Below are positions 1-11,795 of a stretch of DNA of 64,000 nucleotides, piece by piece. The stretch's first letter is position 1, and every line of letters begins with the position of its first letter. The stretch spans positions 33,318,001 to 33,382,000 of the forward strand of contig CM044309.1 of the NCBI GenBank assembly GCA_024291935.2. The letters run 5' to 3'. Made by a program: the position numbers and the translations under genes. The DNA comes from Okapia johnstoni (taxonomy: Eukaryota > Chordata > Mammalia > Artiodactyla > Giraffidae). Under the pieces are notes generated by a model. The model did no database searches and had not been told where the DNA came from. It saw only the letters and a program-made list of their open reading frames with translations.

Positions 1-466
1 CTTTGGCATTGCCTTTCCTTGGGATTGGAATGAAAACTGACCTTTTCCAGTCCTGTGGCCACTGCTGAGTTTTCCAAATTTGCTGGCATATTGAGTGCAG
101 CCCTTTTATAATGTCATCTTTTAGGATTTGAAATAGCTCAACTGGAATTCCATCACTAGCTTTGTTCATAGTGATGCTTCCTAAGGCCCACTTGACTTCA
201 CATTCTAGGATGTCTGGCTCTAGATGAGTGATCACACCACTGTGGTTATCTGGGTCATGAAGATATTTTTTGTATAGTTCTTCTGTGTATTCTTGTCACC
301 TCTTCATAAAATCTTCTGCTTCTTTTAGGTCCATACCATTTCTGTCCTTTTCATGCCCATCTTTGCATGAAATGTTCCCTTGGTATCTCTAATTGTCTTG
401 AAAAGATCTCTAGTGTTTCCTGTTCTATTGTTTTCCTCTATTTCTTTGCGTTGATCACTGAGGAAG
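1..466 (-). mobile_element. BovB (RTE) LINE fragment, antisense, cut by the window edge
   Basis: Read on the minus strand, this is BovB ORF2 between the endonuclease and the start of the reverse transcriptase. It closely parallels 9290-9740 of this window, which belongs to a longer BovB copy. The reading frame is interrupted by stops and small indels. It abuts L1 sequence at about 467. BovB is a horizontally acquired RTE-type LINE that is abundant in ruminants. The call rests on similarity to other copies in this window and on recognition of the family. Confidence 0.85.
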
Positions 467-504
467 GCTTAAATCCTCAACATATTAGCAGACCAAATTC
501 AGGA

Positions 505-716
505 CTACATTCCCTGGTGACTCAGACAATAAAGAATCTGCCTGCAATGTAGGAGACCCACCTTCTATCCCTGGGTCAGGAAGATCATCTGGAGAAGGGA
601 ATGACTACATACTCCAGTATTCTTGCCTGAAAAAATTCTGGGAGCCTGGCTACTCCTGGCTAGTCCATGGGATTGCAAAGACTTGGACATGATTGAGAGA
701 CTAACACTTTCACTTT
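505..716 (+). mobile_element. Bov-tA SINE
   Basis: This is a tRNA-derived head (ccctggtgactcag, then a B-box-like region near 570-580) fused to the Bov-A body (cactccagtattcttgcct-like text, then gggattgcaaag). It has a pyrimidine-rich tail. It interrupts L1 ORF2, which resumes at about 720, so it is younger than that L1. It is mobilised by BovB enzymes and has no coding capacity. Confidence 0.85.
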
Positions 717-944
717 TTTCATGCTTATGATCAAGTGGGATTTATCCTAGGTATGCAAGAATGACTCAGTATCCACAAATCAAACAGTGTGACACACCAC
801 ATTAACAAATTGAACAATAGAAGTCATTCATAGATACAGAAAAAGATTTTGACAGAATTCAACATCGATTTGTGGTTAAAAACTCTTAACAAACTAGGTA
901 TTAGGAAACATACCTGAACATAATAAAGTCCATATATGACAAAC

Positions 945-1066
945 GACTCAATGGACATGAGTTTGAGCAAACTCTAGGAGATGGCGAAGGACAGGTAAGC
1001 CTGGCATGCTGCAGTCCATGGGGTCACAAAGAGTCAGACACAACTGAGCGACTGAATGACAACAGC
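945..1066 (+). mobile_element. BovB 3' tail insertion with 9-bp TSD
   Basis: About 122 bp of the BovB 3' end (tgagtttgagcaaactc through cactgagcgactgaa-type terminus) sits inside L1 ORF2. It is bounded by a perfect direct repeat, atgacaaac, at 936-944 and 1067-1075. Removing the insert restores the L1 text, which supports target-primed insertion of a severely 5'-truncated copy. Confidence 0.85.
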
Positions 1067-2659
1067 ATGACAAACCTACAACCAACATCATATTCAGTGG
1101 TGAAAAGATGAAAGAATTTCCTTTAAGATCAGGAACAAGACAATAATGTCCACTCTGAACACTTTTACTCAGCATAGTATTGGAAATCCTAGCCATAGTA
1201 ATCAGAGAAGAAAAAGAAATAAGGAATTTGAATTGTAAAAGAAGTAAAACTCACTGTTTGCAGGTGACATAAAAATACTATATATGGAAAAACTTAATGA
1301 CAACATTAAGAAAAAAACCTATTAGAACAAATATATGAATTCAATAGTAAAGTTTTAGAAATTTATTCTGTTTCTATACACTAACAATGAGCTGTCAAAA
1401 GAGAAATGAAAAAATTCCATGTATAATTGCATCAAAAGGAATAAAATATGTAGGAATAAATCTAACCAAGGAGGTGAAAGACTTCTACTTGAAAAACTAA
1501 AAGATGTTGAGGAAAGACATTGAAGAAGACACATACATTGGAAAGATATACTTTACTCATGAATTGAAAGAATTAATATTGCTAAAATGGCCATACTTTC
1601 CAAGAAAATCTACAGATTCAATACAATCCCTATGAAAATACTAATGACATTTTTCAGAGAACTAGAACAAATAAAAAACTTGTATGGAAACACAAAAGAC
1701 CCTGAATACCAAAGTGATCTTGAGAAAGAAGAAAGCTGATGGCATCATGAACCTGATATCAAATTATACTACAAAGCTACAGTAATCAAAACAGTATGAT
1801 AACATGCTGTTACCAAGTGCCACAGGAAAAGATGCTCAACATGAGGAATTATCAGAGAAATGCAGATCAAAACTGCAATGTAGTGTCATCTTATACCAGT
1901 CAGAATGGCCATCATTAAAAGGCTACAGATAATAAATTGCTGGAGAGAAAGTGGGAAAAAGGGAACCTTACTACACTGTTGGTGGGAATGTAATTTGTAC
2001 AGCCACCATGGAGAACATTATGGAGTTTCCTCAAAAAAACTAAAAATAGAGAGCTATTTTATGATTCTACAGTCCCACTCCTGGTCATATATCCTGAGAA
2101 AACCTTTATTTGAAAAGATACATATGCTGCAATATTCATATCAGCACTATTTAGAATGGAAACAACCTAAATGTGCATTGACAGATGAATGGATAAATAA
2201 GATGTGGTATATATATACAATGGAATACTACTCAACCATAAAAAAGAATGAAGTAATGCTATTTGCATCTACATGGATGGACCTAGAGATTTATCATATA
2301 AGTGAAATCAGAGAAAGACAAATATGATATCACTTATATGTGGAATCTAAAAAAATGATACAAATAAAATTATTTGCAAAATAGAAACAGACTCACAGAC
2401 ATAGAAAACAAACTTTTGGTTACCAAAGGGAAAGGTGGGGAAAAGGATAAATTAAGATTTGGGGAATAACATATACATACTACTAAATGTAAAATAGGTT
2501 AACAACAAGGCTACTGTATAGCACAGGGAACTATATTCAATATTTTAGAAGAACCTTATGGGAAAAGAATCTGAAAAAAAAAAAATATATATATAGCCAA
2601 ATCACTTTACTGTTCACCTGAAATTAACACAACATTGTAAATCAACTATACTTCACATA

Positions 2660-2955
2660 TTTTATCAGACCTGTCAGAGAAAAACAAATACCATATATTA
2701 ATGCATATATGTGGAAACTGAAAAAATAAGTATAGATGATCTTATTTACAAAGCAGAAATAGAGACATAGACATAGAGAACAAACGTATGGATACCAAGG
2801 GGGAAAGGTGGGGTGGATGAATTGGGAGATTGGAATTGACATATATGCAGTATTGATACTATGTATAAAATAGATAACCGATAAGAACCTTAAATAAAAA
2901 ACTATACTTCAATAAAAAAAAATGAATTTTTTAAAATACCGAAAAAAAAAAAAAA
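2660..2955 (+). mobile_element. L1 3' UTR end with poly(A)
   Basis: This is a second L1 3' end. It repeats the text of the preceding element (gtcagagaaaaacaaatacc, then cagaaatagagacatag and gaacaaacgtatgg) and ends in A-rich sequence at about 2910-2955. It is a separate, heavily 5'-truncated insertion placed head to tail with its neighbours. Confidence 0.8.
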
Positions 2956-2956
2956 A

Positions 2957-4420
2957 GACCCAAAATAGTACTGGCACAAAAACAGACACATAGTTCAATG
3001 GAACAGATCAGAGAACCCAGAAAAGAACTCTGGGTTGTCCATACTCTATGGATAATTTGTCTGTGACAAAGGCAGTAAGGATCTACAATGTGGAAAAGAC
3101 AGCCTTTTCAAGTTATTGGGAAAACTGGACAACTACATGCAAAAGAATCAAACTGGACTACTTTCTCACACTATGTAGAAAAAAATAACATGGATTAAAA
3201 ACTTATATCTAAGACCTGAAACCATAAAACTTCTAGAAAAAAACACAGGCAGTATGCTCTTTAACATCAGTGGTAATAATATTTTTTTTGGATCTGTGTC
3301 CTCAGGCAAGTGAAACAAAAGCAAAAATAAACAAATGTGATTACATAAAGCTGAAAAAGTTTTGGATAGCAAAGGAAACTCTCAACAAAACAAAAAGTCC
3401 ACCTACTGAATGGGAGATGTTTGCAAACAATATACCTGATAAGGAGTTAATATCTAAAATATACAAAGAGCTCATACAACTCAATATCAACAAAAAAACC
3501 CAAACAACCTAGTTAAAAAATGGGCAGAGGATGTGCAGATGACCAACAGGCACATGAAAAGATACACAACATCATTAATCATTAGAAAAATGGAAATTGA
3601 AACCACGATGCGATACCACCTCACACCTGTCAGAATAACTGTCATCAAAAAGACAAGAAATAACAAGTGTTAGTGAGAATATGGAGAAAGGGGGACCCAT
3701 GTGCACTGTTGGTGGGAATGTAAGCTGGTGCAGCTACTATGGAAAATAGCATGGAGATGCCTCAAAAAATTAAAAATAGAACTACCATATGATCCAGGAA
3801 TCCCACTTATGGGTATTTACCCAAAGGAAAGAAAGCACTCTTTGAAAAGATAATATGCATTCCATTACTGCAGCATTGTTTCTGATAGCCAGACATGAAA
3901 GCAACCTAAGTGTTCATTGGTGGGTGAATGGATAAAGAAGATGTGGCATATATACACAATGGAATTTCATTAGCCATTAAAAAAAAATGAAGTTTTGCCT
4001 TTTGTGACAATATGGATGTATCTAGACGTTATTACACTAAGTGAAATGTCAGACAAAGGCAAATACCACATAATCGCACATATATGTGTATCAAAACAAA
4101 CAAAACAAAATATAAACTCATAGATACAGAGAACAAACCTCTGGTTGCCAGAAGGGAGGGTTGGGAGAGTAGGGAAAATAGGTGAAGGGGATTAAGAAGC
4201 ACAAACCTCCAGTTATAAAATAGGTAAGCTTCAGGGATGTACTGTACAGCATAAGACATATGGTCAGTAATACTATTCGATATAATAGCATTGTATGGGG
4301 ACAGATAATTACTATACTTACTATGGTGATCATTTCATAATATATGCAAATGTCAAATAGTTAAAGAGTACACCTAAAACTAACATACATCAACTAATAT
4401 GTTTCAATTAAACAGAAGAA
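2957..4420 (+). mobile_element. L1 LINE: ORF2 C-terminal part and 3' UTR
   Basis: This is the third L1 in the series. It begins with the ORF2 text agtactggcacaaaaacaga and continues through gtgcactgttggtgggaatg, atgatccaggaatccc and the 3' UTR block near 4120-4400. Frames are broken throughout (fragments such as 3270-3512 and 3600-3700 remain open). It appears older and more diverged than the first copy. Confidence 0.8.
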
Positions 4421-6357
4421 AACCACACACTTTTCTCCAGTGAGTTGGTGTTCTATAGGAATCTGATTAAAACGAGCTTTTATCCGTTGTTCTTGGCCTT
4501 GAGGATTCCCTGCTTCATTCATCATGTCATGACAAACTCCAGGTAGCAGTGACGGAGCAGCCGCCACTGGTGCCAACTGAATGTGTCACCAAGAGACAAG
4601 GTTAGTGCGTACCCTCTGGACAAGCAGGAGGCCAGGGCAACACATCCAGTAAGGAGCAGGTTTCCACAGCTTTTCATTAACGTGTTTGATGTTTCCAGAA
4701 TCAGAATTTTCTATATGTACGGAATCAATCCTTCTGCTACTACCCTTGTAAATAGAGGGAGACATTATTATGTTGGAGTTATAAAGCTGCTTGCACCTCC
4801 TTCGAAATCATGCCCAGCTGAGCTGACTGAGTCTGATGTTGGCTTCCTTTGATCTCAAATGTGAATCCGCCAGTTTGCAAGTTTGCTCCAGCATCTGTGG
4901 CAAAAAAAAAAACACGTAACTTCTGCTTCAGCCATTGCTTCATTGTGTGTGGTGAAACTGTGTGCAAAAATGAAAAACTATTTCTTTGTGCGTCTATGGC
5001 ATCAATCTGATGACAGCATGACCCGGGATAGCAGTTGTCACATCTAGAACTTTCCCAGCGCTGAGCTGTTTGCCATGAAGGACATCTCTCTGCTTGGTGT
5101 CAGTCAGTCTTCTTTATTAGCCTCAATCAAAACTGGGCAGAATTCCCTGCATTTATAAAGTTCTGTCAGTGGCAGAGGGACAGTTCCCACTCTTGGTTAT
5201 GGTGTTTTGTCTTCATGTTATTGAAACTCCATGTGTCCTATTTGGCTGCAGGGGAACCAGCCTTAATAGAGGGAAAAAACCTTCTTCCAAGAATAGAAAT
5301 GAAAAAACAAAAGAAAACTAAGTTTTTCTGAGCCTATAGCTGAAACCTCAAAGTCCAAATATGATTGCTGCTTTCTTTTTGTTTTCCAGACTCTGAGCAA
5401 TTTAATTATATAAATTCTAATTATCCAGATACAGCAAAAACACAAGCCTTTTCTTCTGCCTTCCTGGGATAGCAATGAAACAGGCTCTTTCATCCGGATG
5501 ATACCTCTAAGGCACGTCAGGCATCTGCTCTGTGTGTGTGTCAGAGTAGTGCTGGGTGTGATGGTTACTGTATTAAGCCAATGTCAGGGTTTTCTATCTC
5601 ACAGAGCAAAAAGAAGTATGAGCATCTTGAAAATCTTTCCACATTATTTGAAAGATGGGAAGGTTGGTTTAAAAGAAAGTTCAGAGTTTGGGATTGTAAA
5701 ATGGACTGAAGCCGTCTCTAAAAGCTGACTTTTCAGATTTTGCCACATTTTCATTTGTGAGGCACCACTTAAAATTCATCGAGCAAGACTTTATTTGCTG
5801 ATGTGCTAATAGTCTTCCTTCCTGTTTGAAAGGAAGACACACTACTTTCTGCTCCATCCTCTGAAACACACCACCTGCTTTACCAAGCTGGAATGTGGTA
5901 TTTTTCCACTGAGAAGTGCATTTGTTCTTGCAATGAGAACACAGCAGTGCTGTTTGAAGACTCCACTGATGATGGCAAAGGATCAAAGGCGGGAGGTGAT
6001 AGCAGGTGGAAGCTTAGGGGGTGATCAGTGCAACCAGTGTGATGCATTGCTGCGTGGAGATGTGCAGGAGCCCAGCAAGAATCCTAGAGTAAAGGGAGAA
6101 AGCTGAAAGTCAAAGGCAGGCAATAATTTCAGGTAAATCTGACCATTCTAGGAAATATTAAAAAGCCCACTGTTACTCTAGTCAGAATTATGATCATTTG
6201 GGAAAATGGATGTTTAATTCGATGGATAGAACACTTTGTCTTTGCTCTTTTTGCTTTACCTTTGGACATGAAAAACAAATGAAGAAAAATTTTCAAATTT
6301 AGTGAGAAAGAAACAAAAATTAGTAATCCTATAGGGAGAAATATGGAGTAGCTAGTT
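4421..6357. other. Single-copy sequence, no gene recognised
   Basis: No interspersed repeat, splice-bounded exon or RNA gene was recognised. Several frames of 60-101 codons exist on both strands (for example 5681-5986 on the minus strand) but match nothing known to me and have no supporting context. An A-run at about 4902-4912 has no matching TSD that I could find. Confidence 0.5.
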
Positions 6358-6479
6358 TTTTTTTTTAATTGAAGTATAGTTGATTTACAATGTTGTTGTT
6401 TTAGTTTAAGGTGTACAGCAAACTGATTCAATTATACATATACATCATACCTATTCTCTTTGAGATTCCTTTTTCTTAT

Positions 6480-6696
6480 CCGTGCGTGTGTGCTCAGTAG
6501 TGTACAACTCTGTGACCCTATGGACTGTAGCCCATCAGACTCCTCTGTCCATGGGATTCTTCAGGCAAGAATACTGGAGTGGGTTGCCATTTCCTTTTCC
6601 AGGGACTCTTCCCGACCCGGGGGATGAAGCTGTGTCTCCTGTGTCTCCTTGCATTGGCAGGAAGATTCTTTACCACTGAGCCACCTGGGAAGCCCT
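6480..6696 (-). mobile_element. Bov-tA SINE nested in L1
   Basis: Antisense Bov-tA: the body (actctgtgaccctatgg, gcaagaatactggagtggg) is followed by the reverse tRNA head (ttctttaccactgagccacc). It is flanked by a near-perfect direct repeat, ctttttcttat at 6469-6479 and the same with one extra t at 6697-6708. Confidence 0.88.
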
Positions 6697-6798
6697 CTTT
6701 TTTCTTATAGGTTATTAAAAAATATTGAGTATGGTTCCCTGTGCTATACAGTAGGTCCTTGTGGTTATCTATTTTATATCTAGCAGGGTGTTAATGTT

Positions 6799-6928
6799 GA
6801 GGAGGGCATGGTAATCCACTCCAGTGTTTTTGCCTGGAGAATCCCATGGACAGGGGAGCCTGGTAGGCTACAGACCGTAGGGTTGCAGGGAGCCGGACAT
6901 GACTGAAGTGACTTAGCATGCATGCAGT
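6799..6928 (+). mobile_element. Truncated Bov-A unit nested in L1, with TSD
   Basis: Only the Bov-A body is present (aatccactccagtgttttt, atcccatggacaggggagcc, acatgactgaagtgactta), without a tRNA head. The flanking direct repeat is gtgttaatgtt at 6788-6798 and gtgtttatgtt at 6929-6939, with one mismatch. L1 text resumes immediately afterwards. Confidence 0.8.
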
Positions 6929-6955
6929 GTGTTTATGTTAATCCCAAACTCTAGT

Positions 6956-7375
6956 TTTAAGGTTCATTCCTTGACTCTTGGAGGGTTTCTTTTCCTGAGT
7001 TGACTGAAATTGCTCCCAAGAAACCTTTCCTGTGTTATTTAAGAGGGCATGTTAGATAAAGGCTGGGTCCCCGTGATTTCATTAAAGATCCTGCTATTGA
7101 GTTAGTGTTGGTCTCAGGTTGTGGACTCAGGAACACAGAGCAGTGTCTTCTCAGAAAGCAGGGAATTCCCAGTGCCTCTTTGTTCTTTGTGTTCACCAGA
7201 GCTGCAGCATCAAAAGCCAGAAGTGCTGAGGAAAAGCATGGGATGACTGCTTCAAAGGCAATCATGATCGTTTCGTTAAATGACAAGGTAGATCCCCAAG
7301 CTTGAAACTTCCACAGCAGGCAACTAGTCTGTTGAGGAGGAATGAAGTTTTATATACTCAGGCTTCACCTATTTC
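6956..7375. other. Single-copy sequence, no feature recognised
   Basis: Overlapping open frames run in both directions between about 7035 and 7305, but there is no family match, no splice context and no repeat identity. I treat this as noncoding. Confidence 0.4.
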
Positions 7376-7476
7376 CTGGGAGTTAGTGATGGACAGGGAG
7401 GCTTGGTGTGCTGCAGTCCATGGGGTTGCAAAGAGTCGGACACGACTGAGCAACTGAACTGAACTGAACTGAACTT
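7376..7476 (+). mobile_element. BovB 3' tail, about 100 bp, with 9-bp TSD
   Basis: It carries the terminal BovB sequence (gttagtgatggacaggg to cgactgagcaactgaac) and ends in the typical short tandem gaact repeats. It is flanked by a perfect acctatttc at 7367-7375 and 7477-7485. It is an extremely 5'-truncated insertion. Confidence 0.88.
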
Positions 7477-7585
7477 ACCTATTTCAGTGGTGAACTGTTT
7501 AATGTTTGCAGTTTAATCACACTACTGATAGTTACATCTCTGTAGCTTTTTTTTTTTTTTTTTGAGTAACATGTTAAGCAAAAAT

Positions 7586-7640
7586 GGCCTGGTATATGCT
7601 TAACGGCCTGGTATATGCTTAACAGCTTGGTATATTTGCT
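7586..7640 (+). repeat. 19-bp minisatellite, 2 perfect units plus a degenerate third
   Basis: The unit ggcctggtatatgcttaac occurs at 7586-7604 and 7605-7623, followed by a diverged partial unit, agcttggtatatttgct, at 7624-7640. A T-run of about 17 bases lies just upstream, near 7547-7563. Confidence 0.9.
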
Positions 7641-8289
7641 TTTTTACTTTCTTTATTTCACTGAGCAAATTCCTTAGCCTGAATGCACTATTTTTCTGGT
7701 TAGTGGGAGAGTCTTTCTAAAATCATAACTCCCCATGGCCTCCTATGAGTCAGACTAGTCTTGCTGTAAGATCTTTCTTTAATGCCATGTATGACTGACT
7801 ATAATGCTGTTCCTTCTACTCATAGGCAAGGTGAATTCAACCTATGACTTGAATCTTATCAGAATTAACCTTCAGCTGGGATAGGGCAGAGTTACAGGGA
7901 TGTTGATTTCTTTTCTCCTTTTTGGTATGATGGTTTGAAAATCATATTTCTATTCAAAAATTCTTTCTTAATAGAATAGAGTTATGCAGATCATAAGGAA
8001 TATCAGTGTATCATCCCCCTGGTAGCTATCCCCCAGCAGCATTTTTAAAAGCCCTAATAAACCTAGTAGTCACTGACTGAATGCCTGCAACAGGGATCAC
8101 AAAGAAGAAATTTGTAAAATAATCAAGCGGTATATTGGAGCCTCCACACACTGAGCCAGGATGAAGTTTTCAGTCTAATGGGCCGTCCTTTGTGTAGTTC
8201 TAATTTTAGAGTGGCTTCTCTTTTATGGTCACAGATGAGAGGTTGTTTTTCATATTTAAATTTTGGGCAATTTAAAACATTAGTGACCT
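7641..8289. other. Single-copy sequence, no feature recognised
   Basis: No recognisable repeat, exon or RNA gene was found on either strand before the BovB begins. Confidence 0.4.
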
Positions 8290-10430
8290 CTTGTTGTCAT
8301 CGTGCAGCCACTAAATCATGTCCGACTCCTTGTGACCCCATGGACTGCAGCACACCAGGCTTCCCTGTCCTTCACTATCACCTGGAGTTTGCTCAAACTC
8401 ATGTTCATTGAGTCAGTGATGCTATCTAACCATCTCATCCTTTGCTGCTCCCTTTTCTATTTGTCTTCAACCTTTCCCAGCATCAGGGTCTTTTCCAGTG
8501 AGTTGGCTTTTGGCATCAGGTGGCCAATGTACTGGAGCTTCAGCTTCAGCATCAGTTCTTTCAATGAATATTCTGACTGATTTCCTTTAGGATGGGCTGG
8601 TTTGATCTTGCAGTCCAAGGGATTCTCAAGAGTTCTCCAGCACCACAATTTGAAAGCATCTATTCTTCAGTGCTCAGCCTTCTTTATGGTACAACTCTTA
8701 CATCCATACATGACTACTGGAAAAACCATAGGTTTGACTGTATGGACTTTGTCAGCAAAGTGATGTCTCTGCTTTTTAATATGCTGTCTAGGTTTGTCAT
8801 AATTTTCCTTCCAAGGAGCAAGTGTCTTTTAATTTCATGGCTTCAGGGCTGTCAGCAGTGATTTTGGAGCCCCCAAAAATAGAATCTGTCACCGTTTCTA
8901 ACTCTCCTCCTTCTATTTGCCATGAAGTGATGGAACCAGATGCCATGATGTTAGTTTTTTGAATATTGAGTTTTAAATTAGCTTTTTCACTCTCTGCTTT
9001 CACCCTCATTAAGAGGCTCTTTAAGTCCCCTTCATTTTTCTGCCATTAGAGTGGTATCATCTTCACATCTGAGGTTGTTGGTATTTCTTCCAGCAATCTT
9101 AATTCCATTGTGTGATTCATCCAGCCCAGCATTTCACATGATGTACTCTGCATATAAGTGACAATATACAGCCTTCTCAGCTCACATACAGCTGAAGCCT
9201 AGCTTGAAGGATTTTGAGCATAATTTTGCTAGCGTGTGAAATGAGCACAATTGTGCAGTAGTTTGAACATTCCTTGGCATTACCCTTCTTTGGGATTGAA
9301 ATGAAAACTGACCAAAAGGACTGGAAAACCAGTCCTGAGGCCGCTGCTGAGTTTTCCAAATTTGCTGACATATTGAGTGCAGCACTTTCACAGCATCATC
9401 TTTAAGTATTTGAAATAGCTCAACTGGAATTCCATCACCTTCACTAGCTTTGTTCGAAGTAATGCTTCCTAAGGTCCACTTGACTTCACACTACAGGATG
9501 TCTGGCTCTATGTGAGTGACCATACCATTGTGGTGATCTGGGTTATTAAGACTTTTTTGTATAGTTTTTCTGTGTATTCTTGCCACCTCTTCTTAATATC
9601 TTCTGCTTCTGTTAGATCCTTACAATTTCTGTCCTTTATCATGCCCATCCTTGCATGAAATGTGCCCTTGATATCTCCAATTTTCTTGAAGAGATCTCTA
9701 ATCTTTCCTGTTTTATTGTTTTCCTCTATTTCTTTGCATTGTTCACTTAGGAAGACTTTCTCATCTCTCCTTGCTATTCTTTGGAACTCTGCATTCAGAT
9801 GGGTATATCTTTCCTTTTCTCCTTTGCCTTTTGCTTGTCGTCTTTTCTCAGCTACTTGTAAGGCCTCCTTAGACAACCATTTTGCCTTTTTGCATTTCTT
9901 TTTCTTTGGGTTGGTTTTGATCACCACCTGCTGTACAGTGTTATGAACCTCCGTCCATAGTTCTTCAGGCACTCTATCACATGTAATCCCTTGAATCTAT
10001 TTGTCATTTCCACTGTATAATCAAAAGGGATTTGATTTAGGTCATACTTGATTGGCCTAGTGGTTTTCCCCACTTTCTTCAATTTAAGTCTGAATTTGGC
10101 AATAAGGAGCTCATGATCTGAGCCATAGTCAGCTCCCAGTCTTGTTTTTGCTGACAGTGTAGAGCTTCTCCATCTTGGGCTGCAAAGAATATAATCAGTC
10201 TGATTTTGGTATGGACCATCTGGTGATGTCCATGTGTAGAGTCATCTCTTGTGTTGTTGTAAGAGGATGTTTTCTATGACCAGTGTGTTCTTTTGACAAA
10301 ACTCTGTTAGCCTTTGCCCTGCTTCATTTTGGAAATGTCTCAGAGGCAGTTTTAGTTGTGCAAAATAGTCCACCACAACAAGGAATTCTCCTGCCCTAAA
10401 TATCAGCCCACCCTTGTTGAGAAGCATTGG
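8290..10430 (-). mobile_element. BovB LINE, longest copy here, antisense, internally deleted
   Basis: It runs 3' to 5' along the plus strand. The 3' tail starts at 8290, the ORF2 C-terminal region lies at about 8450-9010, the RT region at about 9010-9400, an EN-RT linker at 9508-9972 (154 codons still open) and part of the endonuclease at 10242-10427. Compared with the plus-strand copy at 39890-41333, roughly 310 bp equivalent to 40120-40430 is missing at about 9178. That removes the palm segment holding the first catalytic aspartate motif. The YADD-type box reads CEDD near 9055-9075. The 5' end is truncated. It cannot encode a functional enzyme. Confidence 0.93.
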
Positions 10431-11170
10431 TTGCTTTTTTGTTTATGACAAAATTGTAGAATAACAGCTGAATACAATTTGATTATGAGATTAACTGCAC
10501 AAAATACTGCATATAAAGGGTGGTTTATCCTCAAGTGAGCCTTGCTGTGAATCAGAACACTGTTCAGATGCAGTCTTCTGAGACATTTTATTTTTTAGCT
10601 TAACATAATGTAAAACTGTGTTTTCCATGTTCCAGCCAGTCCTGGATATATTTGGCTGATAGTTTGAAGAAATAAAATCTTCCTGCAGCCTTCAGTTATT
10701 AAAATAGAACCAACCACCCACTCATTTTATTACATTCTGTGGAATGTTTTTGAATGACAGTCTAAGTATTTTAATTGGTCTCCTGCTGATTTATAACCCC
10801 TTGTTTTCTGTTTCACATTTTATATCTTGAAATTACAAGTTACAGTGCCATTTTTATACTGTGCCATTTAAACACTATGAACAACATTTTTTAGAAAGAA
10901 AAAGTTCCATTCAGAAACCCAAGGGTCATTCATTTGAATTGTCTACATTTTGGGGTGCTGGCGTTTCTTGGCTGTCCCAGCTGATTATCTCTGCTGCTAT
11001 TCATGTAGGTTCTCCGTGTGTGTTGAGGGTTGGGGGAGAGACAGCTGGATCCTCTCTGCATCCAGGAAGTAAGATGTCATTCATTTTCTGGTTTTGAATG
11101 CAGGCTTTCTCAGTTCTGTGTTCACCCTCTGCAGTTCTATCCCCACACGATGCTCCATGTGTGTGGGTGT
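10431..11170. other. Single-copy sequence, no gene recognised
   Basis: AT-rich DNA with no repeat family I can name. The frame at 10861-11097 is open for 78 codons but has no motif or splice evidence. Confidence 0.4.
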
Positions 11171-11388
11171 GTGCATGCTCAGTTACTTCAGTCGTGTCTG
11201 ACTCTGTGACCCTGTGGACTGTAGCCCGCCAGGCTCCTCTGTGCATGGGTTTCTCCAGGCAAGAATACCGGAGTGCATTACCATTTCCTCCTCCAGGGGA
11301 TCTTCCAGACCAAAGGATCGAACCCACGTCTCTTACCTCTCCTGCATTGGCAGGCAGGATCTTTACCACTAGCGCCACCTGGGGCTTC
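11171..11388 (-). mobile_element. Bov-tA SINE
   Basis: Antisense Bov-tA: cttcagtcgtgtctgactct, gcaagaataccggagtgc, gatcttccagacc, then the reverse tRNA-like head with an intact-looking B-box complement (gatcgaacccacg) and ctttaccactagcgccacc. Open frames of more than 140 codons on both strands here come from the SINE body and are not genes. Confidence 0.9.
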
Positions 11389-11795
11389 ATGTACCATACA
11401 TTTATGCTGTGGCTCCTCAAATGTGTTTTCATAAACTTGCATGAAAAAAGTTCCTTAGAATTCTACTCTTTGAACCATAGAGACCAGGCAGGGAAAATAA
11501 TCCTAACTCAGAGCCTCCAAATTTAGTTGCAGTTTCATCATTTTTTACATTTACCACCAATGGTTCACTTATTCAAAGCTTTTTAATATCCATTTGTTGG
11601 TTTGTACCTAGACACAGACTTTGTTTGTGTTCAAACAAAAGCAGAATTTGTAAGTAACTCTAACTCTGCACATATCTGCAAAGACCTTGGTAGTTTTACT
11701 ATTTGAGTTCCTTGGTCTAGGAGCTGCTGCTTCAAGTTCATAGCTTTCTCCCTGGGGATAAGGGAGACATGTTAGAAAATTAAAATAAATTTTTA
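11389..11795. other. Single-copy sequence, no feature recognised
   Basis: No family match was seen between the SINE and the L1 3' end. Confidence 0.4.

Larger units (their letters stand above)
468..2655 (+). mobile_element. L1 LINE: ORF2 3' half plus 3' UTR, dead, with two nested insertions
   Basis: The sequence starts in L1 ORF2 upstream of the reverse-transcriptase palm. An H-D-Q-V-G-F-I-type motif follows the Bov-tA insertion near 725. The catalytic FADD box is degraded: gcaggtgacat near 1260 reads as AGD. A segment of ORF2 is missing at about 1815, where the text jumps to the region normally near the end of ORF2. The 3' UTR runs from about 2330 to 2655 and lacks its own poly(A). Guests are a Bov-tA at 505-716 and a BovB tail at 945-1066. 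Confidence 0.85.
6358..6955 (-). mobile_element. Artiodactyl-type L1 3' UTR, antisense, carrying two SINE insertions
   Basis: It begins with a T-rich stretch and aattgaagtatagttgattt, the reverse complement of an L1 3' end. It continues after the first insertion with ggttccctgtgctatacag and after the second with atgttaatcccaaactc. A second copy of the same text, also antisense, occurs at 42070-42370. The nested guests are at 6480-6696 and 6799-6928. Confidence 0.85.

Noticed and set aside
4902..4912. A-run that might mark a retrocopy end
   Set aside because: No matching direct repeats or upstream polyadenylation signal could be found.
9508..9972. 154-codon minus-strand frame, the longest in the window
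   Set aside because: It is BovB ORF2 linker sequence within a deleted, dead LINE and is described under that element, not as a gene.
11001..11526. Frames of 142-143 codons on both strands
   Set aside because: Both run through an antisense Bov-tA SINE, and the SINE part of their translations recurs at other SINE copies in the window.
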